NCBI RefSeq assembly: GCF_014646675.1
Contig: NZ_BMNS01000010.1
Span: forward strand, 1-64,000
Direction: 5' to 3'
Length of the DNA: 64,000 bases
Source: Lutibacter litoralis
Lineage (GTDB): Bacteria; Bacteroidota; Bacteroidia; Flavobacteriales; Flavobacteriaceae
Shown: positions 35,878-44,871 of the stretch, in pieces
How positions within the stretch are numbered: the first letter of the stretch is position 1
Layout: each line of letters opens with the position of its first letter
Program-made: the position numbers and the translations under genes
The notes under the pieces: model-generated
Database searches by the model: none
What the model saw: only the letters and a program-made list of their open reading frames with translations
What the model was told of the DNA's origin: nothing

Positions 35878-36735
35878 ATGGCAAAGACTCCAAGTTTAAC
35901 AAAGGAAGATTTTGAAAAAGCATCTTCTAATAAAGAACTATTAGAAATTATTAATAAAAAGAATATTAATATAGATAAAGTTAAAGATAGAGTATTTTAT
36001 GAAGATGAACTTAAAAAATTACAAATAGAGTTAGTAAAATTACAGCAATGGATTTCTAAAAATAAAAAAAGAGTTGCCATTATTTTCGAAGGTAGAGATG
36101 CCGCTGGAAAAGGTGGTAATATTAGAAGGTTTACAGAGCATCTAAACCCTAGATCTACGCGTTTAGTGGCGCTAACAAAACCTACGGAAGTTGAGCGAGG
36201 ACAATGGTATTTTAGACGCTATATAAAAGAATTACCAAACTCCGGTGAAATTGTTTTTTTTGATAGAAGTTGGTATAATAGAGCAGTGGTTGAACCAGTT
36301 ATGGGATTTTGTAATGAATCTCAATATGAAAATTTTATGGTACAAGTTCCAGAATTTGAACATATGCTTTGTGAAGATAATTTAATATTAATTAAATTTT
36401 GGTTTTCTATTTCTAAAGGAGAGCAATTATCTAGGTTTAATGCCAGAATTGAAACGCCACTTAAAAGGTGGAAATTTAGTCCTGTTGATAGAAAAGGGCA
36501 AGAACTTTGGGATGATTATACACATTATAAAGAACAAATGTTTAGTAAAACTCATACCAGTTATAGTCCTTGGATTATAGTTAGAGCCAATAATAAAAAA
36601 GTAGCGCGTTTAGAATGTATTCGTTATGTATTATCTCAATTTAATTACGAAGGTAAAGATAAAGCACTTACTACATTACTTCCAGATCCTAACATTATTA
36701 TGAGATATCATCGTTCATCAAAACAATTAGATTAA
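35878..36735 (+). CDS. ppk2: polyphosphate kinase 2 family protein (first of a tandem pair)
   Basis: 285-aa PPK2 enzyme transferring phosphate between polyphosphate and nucleotides. Walker A is 'FEGRDAAGKGGNIRR' (residues about 65-79). The lid and Walker B region is 'VFFDRSWYNRAVVEPVMGF', and 'RWKFSPVDRKGQELWDDYTHYK' is the C-terminal signature. Single-domain length indicates class I or III; NDP versus NMP preference cannot be read with confidence. It begins one base after the SafE-like stop and is followed two bases later by a second PPK2, so a co-transcribed pair is likely. Confidence 0.92.
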   Translation: MAKTPSLTKEDFEKASSNKELLEIINKKNINIDKVKDRVFYEDELKKLQIELVKLQQWISKNKKRVAIIFEGRDAAGKGGNIRRFTEHLNPRSTRLVALTKPTEVERGQWYFRRYIKELPNSGEIVFFDRSWYNRAVVEPVMGFCNESQYENFMVQVPEFEHMLCEDNLILIKFWFSISKGEQLSRFNARIETPLKRWKFSPVDRKGQELWDDYTHYKEQMFSKTHTSYSPWIIVRANNKKVARLECIRYVLSQFNYEGKDKALTTLLPDPNIIMRYHRSSKQLD

Positions 36736-36737
36736 TT

Positions 36738-37526
36738 ATGCATGAGTTTACATTAACACCAGAAAACGTAGCTATACTTAATACAAATAAAGGACTTAGA
36801 GCATTATTATCAAGAGAGCCTTATAATTTAGAAAGAGCTGTAAGATATGTTAAGTATGAAAAACGCTTAAAAAAGTTACAAATTGAATTGATAAGATTAC
36901 AAACTTGGGCAATAAATGAAAACGAACGTATTATTATAATATTTGAAGGTCGTGATGCCGCTGGAAAGGGAGGTGCAATTAGACGTGCCACAGAGCGAAT
37001 GAATCCAAGGCTGATAAAAAAATTGGCACTGCCTAAACCTACTGAAGATGAAAAAACACAATGGTATTTTCAGCGATATGTAAATCAATTTCCAAAAGGT
37101 GGTGAAATTGTTTTTTTTGATAGAAGTTGGTACAATAGGGCAGTTGTAGAACCTGTTAATGGGTTTTGTACGCAGGCTGAATATGATATATTTATGAATC
37201 AAATAAACGATTTTGAACGGATGATAACAGAATCTGGAATTCATTTAGTGAAAATTTATATGTCAATTTCTAAAAAAGAACAAGCAAAGCGTTTTGAAGA
37301 CATTAAAAATAATCCATTAAAACAATGGAAAATGACTCCAGTTGATGAAAAAGCACAAGAGTTATGGGATGTTTATACCGACTATAAAAATAAAATGTTT
37401 GAAAAAACTGCACATAGCGCTGTTAGTTGGAAAATAATTAGAGCTAACAGAAAAACAATTGCTCGCGTAAATGCAATAAATCATATTTTAAAAAGTATTC
37501 CTTACGATAAAAACCTTGAAATTTAA
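36738..37526 (+). CDS. ppk2: polyphosphate kinase 2 family protein (second of a tandem pair)
   Basis: 262-aa paralogue of the preceding gene with the same core: Walker A 'FEGRDAAGKGGAIRRATERM', 'VFFDRSWYNRAVVEPVNGF' and 'QWKMTPVDEKAQELWDVYTDYK'. It is shorter at both ends. The two proteins differ throughout, so the duplication is old and both appear intact. Two adjacent PPK2s suggest different nucleotide specificities or a hetero-oligomer. Confidence 0.92.
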   Translation: MHEFTLTPENVAILNTNKGLRALLSREPYNLERAVRYVKYEKRLKKLQIELIRLQTWAINENERIIIIFEGRDAAGKGGAIRRATERMNPRLIKKLALPKPTEDEKTQWYFQRYVNQFPKGGEIVFFDRSWYNRAVVEPVNGFCTQAEYDIFMNQINDFERMITESGIHLVKIYMSISKKEQAKRFEDIKNNPLKQWKMTPVDEKAQELWDVYTDYKNKMFEKTAHSAVSWKIIRANRKTIARVNAINHILKSIPYDKNLEI

Positions 37527-37585
37527 AATGTAAAGGAATCATCCCTGTTTTTTGCTTTAAACTTTTCTATTCCTAAAATTGCTGT

Positions 37586-40030
37586 ATGAAAACGAACAAT
37601 GAATTAGAACTGGTTTGGAATTTTGTTAATAATACAGACCGAAATGTATTTTTAACAGGAAAAGCAGGTACAGGTAAAACTACTTTTTTACACAAATTAA
37701 AAAATGAATCTTTAAAGCGCATGGTGGTGGTTGCTCCAACCGGAGTTGCTGCTATTAATGCTAAAGGAATGACAATACATTCCTTTTTTCAAATGCCTTT
37801 TGGTCCTATTTTACCAGAAACTGAACAAAACAAATCTTCTAGTTTTAATAGAAAATTTAGCAAAACTAAAATCAATATCATTAAATCTATGGATTTATTA
37901 GTTATTGATGAGATTAGCATGGTTCGTGCAGATTTGTTAGATGGAATAGACAAAACATTAAGACGGTTTAAAAATAGCAACAAAGTTTTTGGAGGAGTTC
38001 AATTATTAATGATTGGCGATTTACAGCAATTATCTCCAGTAATTAAAGAAAGCGAGTGGCAATTGTTAAAACCTTTTTATAAAAATGGTTTCTTTTTTAG
38101 CAGTCATTCCTATCAGCAATGTAACCCTATTGCAGTTGAATTAAAACATGTGTATCGGCAAGACAATCAAAAGTTTATTGAGATTTTAAATGAAATTAGA
38201 AATAATACACTTTCAAAAGTATCAGCAGATGAATTGAACAAACGTTTTTTACCAGATTTTGTTCCAAATGAAAATGAAGGTTATATAAGTCTAACAACAC
38301 ACAACAACAAGGCAGAAAAAACAAACATACTAGCTTTGAATAAATTAAAAACCAAAGCACAAACTTATACAGCAAAAATTGAGAGGAAATTCCCAGAATT
38401 TTCTTATCCCAATAAAGAGGAGTTAGTTTTAAAAGTAGGTGCTCAAGTCCTTTTTATTAAAAATGATAGCGCTCCTGAAAAACGCTATTTTAATGGTAAA
38501 ATAGGTAAGGTAATTTTTTTAGATAAAGATGAGGTTATTGTAAAATGCCCAAATGATGCTGCCAACATTGTGGTTAAACCAGAAATTTGGGAAAATATAA
38601 ATTATACAGTAGATCCTGAAACTAAAGAAATTTCAGAAACTAGTGTTGGCTCATTTACACAAATGCCATTACGATTGGCTTGGGCTATAACCATTCATAA
38701 AAGTCAAGGGTTGACGTTTGAAAAAGCGATAATAGATGCGCAAGCCGCTTTTGCACATGGACAAACCTATGTAGCACTAAGTAGATGTAAATCTTTAGAA
38801 GGTTTGGTGCTGAAAAGCAGTATAGATTCTACACAAATTATTAGTGATAGTAATGTGATCTCATTTAATAAAAACGCAGCAGAGAACCAGCCAGATGAGC
38901 AAGTTTTACAAGAATCTAAATCAGAATTTCAATTAAATTTAATTGTAGAATTATTCGATTTTTTTAATTTTCTTAAACCTGTTTCTCGTGTTTTAGATCT
39001 TTTTTATAAAAATAGAACAAGTATTGAAGGAAATCTAGAAACAACTTTTACAAGTATAAAAGAAACAATTACAAATTTGCTAAAAATAGCGAATAGTTTT
39101 AAGATACAACTTGAAAAGTTGGCTGAACCTAAGAATGTACCAGAGACTAATAAAAATATTCAAGGACGTTTTATTAAAGCGCTTAAATATTTTAATGAAC
39201 AAACTTCAAATAATATAAATGAGCCATTCAAAACGTTTAGTTATATAACAGATAATAAGGCTGTTCAAAAAGATATTGATAAACAATTAGATATAATTGA
39301 AGAACTTTTAGCTATTAAATTAAGTTATTTTAAAGGTTTATCAGAAGGATTTAACACGTTAAAGTTTTTAGAATTAAGAGCAAATGCAGTTTTTTTAACA
39401 AAAGAAACTTTAAAGAAAACTAAAACAACAGGTTTTTTCGGAACAGCAAATAAAGAACTATTTGAACGTTTACGTGAGTTAAGAGATTCCATTGCTAAAG
39501 ATAATAATATGGCTCACTTTCAGGTGTTTACCCAAAGGTCTTTGTATGAAATGTGTGAAACCTTACCAACAAATAAAGAAGAACTTTTAAAAGTGAAAGG
39601 TTTTGGTAAAAAACGTGTTAAAAAATATGGTGATGCTATTTTAAAAGTTTTAGGAGATTATTGGATTGAAAATGATATTGAAGTTTCAATTGAAAGAGAA
39701 ATTTTTAAAGAAACTAAACCAAAGCAACAAAAAGGAGCTAGTAAAGAAGTCTCTTTAGAATTGTTTAAGTCTGGGAAAACTGTTTTTGAAATTGCAAAAG
39801 AAAGAGGCTTAACCGAAGCAACCATTACAGCACATCTCACGTCTTTTATAGCTTCAAAGGAAATAAAAGTCACAGATTTAATATCAGAGATTCATTATAA
39901 AGAGTTAAAAAAGATAATTCCTACAATGAATTTCGAAAATCTATCTGATCTAAAACACCAAATAGACGAAAAATATACGTATACCGATTTGCGTTTAGTT
40001 TTAATTGATTTAGAGAATTCTAGAAGCTAA
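37586..40030 (+). CDS. Pif1-like helicase with C-terminal HRDC and helix-turn-helix domains
   Basis: 814-aa helicase. Walker A is GKAGTGKT (residues 25-32), 'LLVIDEISMVRADLLDG' is Walker B, and 'MIGDLQQLSPV' is motif III. The C-terminal helicase motif is 'AWAITIHKSQGLTFEKAIID', followed by 'QTYVALSRCKSLEGLVL'. Beyond about residue 430 comes a long linker, then an HRDC domain (about 625-690, 'LLKVKGFGKKRVKKYGDAIL'), then a helix-turn-helix ('KSGKTVFEIAKERGLTEATI', about 725-745). The Pif1-plus-HRDC-plus-HTH layout is widespread in Bacteroidota. It probably acts on structured DNA; direct evidence is lacking. Confidence 0.88.
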   Translation: MKTNNELELVWNFVNNTDRNVFLTGKAGTGKTTFLHKLKNESLKRMVVVAPTGVAAINAKGMTIHSFFQMPFGPILPETEQNKSSSFNRKFSKTKINIIKSMDLLVIDEISMVRADLLDGIDKTLRRFKNSNKVFGGVQLLMIGDLQQLSPVIKESEWQLLKPFYKNGFFFSSHSYQQCNPIAVELKHVYRQDNQKFIEILNEIRNNTLSKVSADELNKRFLPDFVPNENEGYISLTTHNNKAEKTNILALNKLKTKAQTYTAKIERKFPEFSYPNKEELVLKVGAQVLFIKNDSAPEKRYFNGKIGKVIFLDKDEVIVKCPNDAANIVVKPEIWENINYTVDPETKEISETSVGSFTQMPLRLAWAITIHKSQGLTFEKAIIDAQAAFAHGQTYVALSRCKSLEGLVLKSSIDSTQIISDSNVISFNKNAAENQPDEQVLQESKSEFQLNLIVELFDFFNFLKPVSRVLDLFYKNRTSIEGNLETTFTSIKETITNLLKIANSFKIQLEKLAEPKNVPETNKNIQGRFIKALKYFNEQTSNNINEPFKTFSYITDNKAVQKDIDKQLDIIEELLAIKLSYFKGLSEGFNTLKFLELRANAVFLTKETLKKTKTTGFFGTANKELFERLRELRDSIAKDNNMAHFQVFTQRSLYEMCETLPTNKEELLKVKGFGKKRVKKYGDAILKVLGDYWIENDIEVSIEREIFKETKPKQQKGASKEVSLELFKSGKTVFEIAKERGLTEATITAHLTSFIASKEIKVTDLISEIHYKELKKIIPTMNFENLSDLKHQIDEKYTYTDLRLVLIDLENSRS

Positions 40031-40036
40031 GATTAA

Positions 40037-41626
40037 CTAATCAAACTCACTTGTAAAATGCAATTTAACGGTAGGGTATTTACTTTGCGTCATTTGAATT
40101 GTAAAGGCAGAATCTGCTAAAAATACTAATTGTCCTTGTTTGTCCTTTGCTAAAAAGCGTTGTTTAACTCTTTTAAACTCTTTAAATTCTTCATTTTTAG
40201 GGTTTTCTGGATGTACCCAACAAGCTTTATGTACAGGTAAATTTTCGTAGCTACATTTTGCACCGTATTCATGCTCTAAACGGTATTGAATTACTTCATA
40301 TTGAAGTGCTCCAACAGTTCCAATTATTTTTCTTCCATTTAAATCTAGTGTAAATAATTGTGCTACACCTTCATCCATTAACTGATCTAAACCTTTAAAT
40401 AATTGTTTAGATTTTAAAGGATCTGCATTATTAACGTAGCGGAAATGTTCTGGAGAAAAACTTGGAATTCCTTTAAAGTTCAAAAGTTCACCTTCTGTTA
40501 GCGTATCTCCAATTTTAAAATTACCACTATCCTGTATTCCAACAATATCTCCAGGAAATGATTCTTCTACAATTTCTTTCTTTTCAGCAAAAAAGGCATT
40601 TGGACTAGAAAATTTCATTCTTTTATTTAAACGTACATGTAAATAAGGGGCATTTCGTTTAAAAGTTCCAGAAACAATTTTTATAAATGCTAATCTATTT
40701 CTATGGTTTGGATCCATATTAGCGTGAATTTTAAATACAAAACCAGCTAATGTTTGTTCTTTAGAATCTACCAAGCGTTCTTCAGCTTTTTTAGGTTGAG
40801 GCGATGGAGCAATTTCTATAAAACAATCTAATAATTCTTTAACCCCAAAATTATTTAACGCTGAACCAAAAAATACAGGTTGTTGCTCTCCCTTTAAATA
40901 GGCTTCTTTATCAAAATCAGGGTACACTTCGTGCATAATCTCTAAATCGTCACGTAAATTGTTAGCCCATTTTTCGCCAATAATAGAATCCAGTTCTGGA
41001 GTGTTGATATCTGTAAATTCCACACCCTCAGAAACAGTTTGTTTGTTATCTCCAGAGAATACATTTATTTTCTTCTCATAGATATTATAAATCCCTTTAA
41101 AGTCGTAACCCATTCCAATTGGACAACTTAGTGGACAAACCTTTAAGCCTAATTTTTGCTCAACTTCATCTAATAAATCAAAAGCATCTTTACCTTCTCT
41201 ATCAAGTTTATTTATAAAAACAATCATTGGTATGTTACGCATTCTACATACTTCAACCAATTTTTCAGTTTGTTCCTCAACACCTTTTGCAACATCAATT
41301 ACAACAATTACGCTATCTACCGCAGTTAAAGTTCTAAACGTATCTTCAGCAAAATCTTTATGACCAGGGGTATCTAAAATATTTATTTTTTTGTCTTTAT
41401 ATATAAAAGCTAAAACAGAAGTAGCAACAGAAATACCACGTTGACGCTCAATTTCCATAAAATCGGAAGTAGCACCTTTCTTAATTTTATTATTTTTTAC
41501 GGCTCCAGCTTCTTGTATTGCACCACCAAATAACAATAATTTTTCTGTTAACGTTGTTTTACCAGCATCTGGATGGGAAATAATACCAAAAGTTCGTCTG
41601 CGTTGTATTTCTTTTAAAAAACTCAT
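40037..41626 (-). CDS. prfC: peptide chain release factor 3
   Basis: GTPase that recycles release factors 1 and 2 from the ribosome. G1 is 'SHPDAGKTTLTEKLL' (residues 17-31), G3 is 'DTPGHKDF', G4 is 'NKLD', and switch 'ERQRGISVATSV' is diagnostic for RF3. Domains II and III follow, including 'YRLEHEYGAKCSYE' near the C-terminus. Length of 529 aa is standard. A -7 element TATATTTG lies at 41645-41652 on the minus strand, and the gene stands alone. Confidence 0.96.
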   Translation of the reverse strand: MSFLKEIQRRRTFGIISHPDAGKTTLTEKLLLFGGAIQEAGAVKNNKIKKGATSDFMEIERQRGISVATSVLAFIYKDKKINILDTPGHKDFAEDTFRTLTAVDSVIVVIDVAKGVEEQTEKLVEVCRMRNIPMIVFINKLDREGKDAFDLLDEVEQKLGLKVCPLSCPIGMGYDFKGIYNIYEKKINVFSGDNKQTVSEGVEFTDINTPELDSIIGEKWANNLRDDLEIMHEVYPDFDKEAYLKGEQQPVFFGSALNNFGVKELLDCFIEIAPSPQPKKAEERLVDSKEQTLAGFVFKIHANMDPNHRNRLAFIKIVSGTFKRNAPYLHVRLNKRMKFSSPNAFFAEKKEIVEESFPGDIVGIQDSGNFKIGDTLTEGELLNFKGIPSFSPEHFRYVNNADPLKSKQLFKGLDQLMDEGVAQLFTLDLNGRKIIGTVGALQYEVIQYRLEHEYGAKCSYENLPVHKACWVHPENPKNEEFKEFKRVKQRFLAKDKQGQLVFLADSAFTIQMTQSKYPTVKLHFTSEFD

Positions 41627-41745
41627 TTATAAAATTTTGAGGTGCAAATATAAGATTTTCTTATTGAAATTTTGAAGTATTAAATAATTCAAAATTTAAG
41701 AGTTTTTTCAATTTTTTAATCCTTCAATTTTGAATATACTTTTTG

Positions 41746-41753
41746 TAAATTTG
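41746..41753 (+). promoter_or_regulatory. promoter -7 element of idi-queD
   Basis: TAAATTTG matches TAnnTTTG, followed by C as is common in this phylum. It lies 17 bp before the idi start codon. The opposing prfC promoter is about 95 bp away. Confidence 0.6.
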
Positions 41754-41770
41754 CGTTAATTCTAAATATT

Positions 41771-42289
41771 ATGAAAGAAGAACAAGTTATATTAGTAAAC
41801 GAGAACGATGAACAAATTGGTTTAATGCCTAAAATGGAAGCTCATGAAAAAGCCGTTTTGCATAGAGCATTTTCAGTTTTTGTATTTAATGAAAAAAATG
41901 AATTAATGCTGCAACAACGTGCAGCTGATAAATACCATTCCCCATTATTATGGACAAATACCTGTTGTAGTCACCAGCGAGATGGAGAAAGTAATTTGGA
42001 AGCTGGAAAAAGACGTTTGCAAGAAGAAATGGGTTTTGTTTGTGAGTTGGAAGAAAAAACATCTTTTATTTACAAAGCTCCTTTTGATAACGGGTTAACC
42101 GAGCACGAGTTAGATCATATTATGGTTGGAAGTTATTCGAAAAATCCAGTTATAAATAGGGAAGAAGTTGAGAGTTTTAAGTGGATGACATTAGAGGAAG
42201 TGAAAGATGATATTACCTTAAACCCTCAAATCTATACAGAATGGTTTAAAATTATTTTTGAAAAGTTTTATAGCTTTATTAAACAATAA
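41771..42289 (+). CDS. idi: type 1 isopentenyl-diphosphate delta-isomerase
   Basis: Interconverts isopentenyl and dimethylallyl diphosphate for isoprenoids such as menaquinone and carotenoids. Nudix-fold protein of 172 aa. 'LHRAFSVFVF' (residues 31-40) and 'LLWTNTCCSHQRDGE' (about 60-74) carry the catalytic Cys and metal-binding His. The modified Nudix box is 'LEAGKRRLQEEMGF', and 'ENGLTEHELDH'-like 'DNGLTEHELDHIMVG' is diagnostic for IDI-1. It is followed two bases later by queD. Confidence 0.95.
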   Translation: MKEEQVILVNENDEQIGLMPKMEAHEKAVLHRAFSVFVFNEKNELMLQQRAADKYHSPLLWTNTCCSHQRDGESNLEAGKRRLQEEMGFVCELEEKTSFIYKAPFDNGLTEHELDHIMVGSYSKNPVINREEVESFKWMTLEEVKDDITLNPQIYTEWFKIIFEKFYSFIKQ

Positions 42290-42291
42290 AT

Positions 42292-42702
42292 ATGAAAGTA
42301 ACAGTTAATAGAAAGGCTCATTTTAATGCTGCTCATAGATTGTACAATGCAGATTGGACTGACGCAAGAAATGCCATAGTTTTTGGTAAATGCGCGAATC
42401 CAAATTACCACGGACATAACTATGAACTAATTGTTGCTGTAAAAGGAGACATACATCCAGAAACTGGATTTGTTATGGATATGAAAGTTTTAAAGCAATT
42501 AATTGAAACTGAAATTGAAGCGCAGTTTGATCATAAAAATTTAAATGAAGAAGTTCCGGAATTTAAAACATTAAATCCAACAGCGGAAAACATTTCTGTT
42601 GTAATTTGGAATAAATTGCGAAATAGAATTGATAAAAATCTTGAATTATCGGTAACACTTTATGAAACTCCAAGAAATTTTGTAACCTATTCAGGTGATT
42701 AA
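42292..42702 (+). CDS. queD: 6-carboxytetrahydropterin synthase (QueD family)
   Basis: 136-aa pterin-fold enzyme converting 7,8-dihydroneopterin triphosphate to 6-carboxytetrahydropterin on the queuosine pathway. Zinc ligands are in 'FNAAHRL' and 'YHGHNYEL', and the catalytic Cys is in 'FGKCANPNYHGHNY'. 'DHKNLNEEVPEF' and 'YETPRNFV' complete the signature. A 6-pyruvoyltetrahydropterin synthase activity is a known overlap in the family. It is co-transcribed with idi and ends before a strong terminator. Confidence 0.9.
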   Translation: MKVTVNRKAHFNAAHRLYNADWTDARNAIVFGKCANPNYHGHNYELIVAVKGDIHPETGFVMDMKVLKQLIETEIEAQFDHKNLNEEVPEFKTLNPTAENISVVIWNKLRNRIDKNLELSVTLYETPRNFVTYSGD

Positions 42703-42754
42703 AGTTCAAAAATATTTTGAATTTTAGTTAAAACTAAAGTTCTTTAAAGATTAT

Positions 42755-42797
42755 AAAATACCGTAATTAACTTATTATAAATTAATTACGGTATTTT
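42755..42797. terminator. bidirectional terminator between queD and the DUF2892 gene
   Basis: A perfect 16-bp stem (AAAATACCGTAATTAA at 42755-42770 and its inverse at 42782-42797) has an 11-base loop. It stands between two convergent genes. Confidence 0.85.
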
Positions 42798-42805
42798 GCA
42801 TTTTG

Positions 42806-43012
42806 CTACTTTGGTGTTTTACAAGTTTTTATTCCCAAAATAGAATATAATGGACAAAAATTAAATAATACTGTTAGTAATAATACAATTCCTACAGCCA
42901 TTAAAACAATTGCAAGCATTCCTGTAATAATATTTGTGTAGTATAAAACTACTATTGCTAAAGCAATTAAAATTCGAACTAATTTGTCTGCATTTCCTAC
43001 ATTTTTTTTCAT
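42806..43012 (-). CDS. DUF2892 (YgaP-like transmembrane domain) protein
   Basis: 68-aa membrane protein with two helices (about residues 11-26 and 30-48). The family pattern is 'MKKNVGNADKLVRILIA' at the N-terminus and 'LFNFCPLYSILGIKTCK' at the C-terminus, where 'CPLY..LGI.T' is the DUF2892 signature. In YgaP this domain is fused to a rhodanese; here it stands alone. The function is unknown, possibly linked to reactive sulfur. Confidence 0.87.
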   Translation of the reverse strand: MKKNVGNADKLVRILIALAIVVLYYTNIITGMLAIVLMAVGIVLLLTVLFNFCPLYSILGIKTCKTPK

Positions 43013-43089
43013 TGTATATAAATTAAAGTATTAGTTTACTTAATTGATAGTACAATTTAAGATAAATATTATAAAATATTTAAAATAAA

Positions 43090-43680
43090 CTAGTCTTTTT
43101 TCTGTTTGTTTAATTCATCTTGCAGTCTTCGCATTACTTTTTGTTCACGCTCTAAAGCTTTTTTTCTGTGCTCTTCATATTCATCTTCAACTTCTTTTAA
43201 ATTGCTTTTGGTTTGTTTTGTAATACTAATACTTTGTTTAAATTTAGAAATAAAGAATAAAAGAAATAGCACTAAACCTCCAATTATAGAAAGCATAATT
43301 GTTTTAAACAAACCTTTTTCAAAGTCAATTCCTAAAAATGAAATTGTAGATATTTGGGTTTTTAATGTGGTTATTTCATTTTTAGAAGTACTTAACGAAG
43401 TATTTAAACTATCAATAATTTGCTTTTGGTTATTTATAGTATTTGTAGCATTTAAAATTTCTTCTTTTGAAGCTAATATAGAATCGTTAATATTTGATTT
43501 TAATTTTAATAACCAATTTAATTTAACAACTTTATAATCTTGATATTTATTTGAATTTTTTATTAAATTTTCGAACTGATTGTCTACAGAACCAGAGTCA
43601 ATAAATTTTTTGGTTGTTTGACCCTGTACCTTGGAAAGAATAAAAAATAAGGTTAGGGTTAATAATAAATGTGTTTTCAT
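43090..43680 (-). CDS. hypothetical secreted coiled-coil protein with one membrane helix
   Basis: 196-aa protein with a signal peptide (residues 1-20, cleavage near KVQGQ), a coiled-coil region (about 65-112), one membrane helix (about 125-147, 'IMLSIIGGLVLFLLFFI') and a highly charged cytosolic coiled-coil tail (about 155-196). This architecture is conserved in Flavobacteriia, and I recall such proteins being mislabelled as tRNA (guanine-N1)-methyltransferase; no methyltransferase motif is present. The function is unknown. It lies 35 bp downstream of the deaminase gene on the same strand. Confidence 0.75.
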   Translation of the reverse strand: MKTHLLLTLTLFFILSKVQGQTTKKFIDSGSVDNQFENLIKNSNKYQDYKVVKLNWLLKLKSNINDSILASKEEILNATNTINNQKQIIDSLNTSLSTSKNEITTLKTQISTISFLGIDFEKGLFKTIMLSIIGGLVLFLLFFISKFKQSISITKQTKSNLKEVEDEYEEHRKKALEREQKVMRRLQDELNKQKKD

Positions 43681-43715
43681 TAGTTAATAAGTTTGATTTG
43701 ATTTTGGAGTTAAAA

Positions 43716-44723
43716 CTACTTGTTATTTATGTAATAAACTTCTAATTCGTTTAAATATTGTTCCTTTAATGTATCATTTATAAAAGAATATTTAAATGAA
43801 TTTTTTGCTAACTGGTAAATTTCGTGTTTTGTTAAATTTAAAGCAGCTTGTATTTCAAAATAATTCTTATTTATATTACCTCCAAAATAGGCAGGATCGT
43901 CGGAATTTATAGTAACTTTTAAGCCGAGGTCTAGCATTTTTTTAAGTGGATGATCTTTTAAATCTGTTACTACTTTTAAGGCTTTATTAGAAAGCGGACA
44001 AACGGTTAAAGCAATATCACGATTTAATATTTCACTAATTAAATTGCTATCTTGTAAAGCATTATTGCCGTGATCTATACGTTCTATTTTTAAAATATCT
44101 AAAGCTTCCCAAACGTACGTTGCAGTTCCTTCTTCACCTGCATGTGCCACAGGAATATATCCTTCTTTTATAGATGCCTCATATACATTCTTAAATTTAG
44201 AAGGCGGATTTCCTAATTCTGACGAATCTAGACCTACAGCAGTAATTTTATCTTTAAAAGGAAGTGATTGTTCTAATGTTTTAAAAGCATCCTTTTCAGA
44301 TAGATGACGTAAGAAACTCATTATTAGCAAAGAAGTAATGGCTAATTTTTTTTCACCATCTTTACAAGCTTTAGTAATACCAGAAATTACCGTTTCAAAA
44401 GAAATACCTCTTTCGGTGTGTGTTTGTGGATCGAACATTATTTCCGTATGTCTCACATTTTGTGCGGCACAACTTTTTAAATAGCTAAACGTTAAATCGT
44501 AAAAATCTTGAGCTGTAACTAAAACTGCTGCGCTTTGATAGTAGATATCTAAAAAATCTTGTAAATAATTAAAATTATATGCTTTTTTAATCTCTTCAAT
44601 AGATTTATATGGAATTGTTATATTATTTCTTTTAGCAATTTCAAACATTAATTCTGGCTCAAAAGAACCTTCAATATGTAAATGCAATTCAGCTTTGGGT
44701 AAATTTTTAATAAATTTTTTCAT
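43716..44723 (-). CDS. adenine deaminase of the adenosine deaminase fold
   Basis: Zinc-dependent purine deaminase of 335 aa. Metal ligands His14 and His16 lie in 'AELHLHIEGS'; others are in 'VAHAGEEG', 'RIDHGN' and 'VTINSDDPAYFGG'. The whole-length pattern ('FLDIYYQSAAVL', 'FDPQTHTERGISFE', 'GLDSSELGNPPSKF') is that of the adenine deaminase subgroup typified by a Pseudomonas aeruginosa enzyme, and not classical adenosine deaminase. It would salvage adenine to hypoxanthine. A database label of adenosine deaminase would be expected; the substrate is inferred from subgroup motifs. Confidence 0.87.
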   Translation of the reverse strand: MKKFIKNLPKAELHLHIEGSFEPELMFEIAKRNNITIPYKSIEEIKKAYNFNYLQDFLDIYYQSAAVLVTAQDFYDLTFSYLKSCAAQNVRHTEIMFDPQTHTERGISFETVISGITKACKDGEKKLAITSLLIMSFLRHLSEKDAFKTLEQSLPFKDKITAVGLDSSELGNPPSKFKNVYEASIKEGYIPVAHAGEEGTATYVWEALDILKIERIDHGNNALQDSNLISEILNRDIALTVCPLSNKALKVVTDLKDHPLKKMLDLGLKVTINSDDPAYFGGNINKNYFEIQAALNLTKHEIYQLAKNSFKYSFINDTLKEQYLNELEVYYINNK

Positions 44724-44727
44724 GCAG

Positions 44728-44735
44728 CAAAAATA
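44728..44735 (-). promoter_or_regulatory. promoter -7 element of the adenine deaminase gene
   Basis: The minus strand reads TATTTTTG, a consensus match, ending only 4 bp upstream of the ATG (44723). A start site at the usual distance would give a leaderless or nearly leaderless mRNA. Confidence 0.5.
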
Positions 44736-44871
44736 CTTAATTCAAATTATTTTAATTTCATTTTGTTGAAAATTTAAAAAACCTGAAGATTGGAAGATAA
44801 CAAATAGCAAAATAAACCTATTAAAGTAGTTGTTAAATTTATTAATAGGTTTATTTATAGTAAATTAAAAT

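Noticed and set aside
36897-37244. 115-codon minus-strand frame opposite the second PPK2 gene
   Set aside because: The plus-strand PPK2 has all motifs; the opposite frame is low-complexity and has no support.
43090-43680. tRNA (guanine-N1)-methyltransferase
   Set aside because: Proteins like this are sometimes labelled so, but it has a signal peptide, a membrane helix and coiled coils and no methyltransferase motif.
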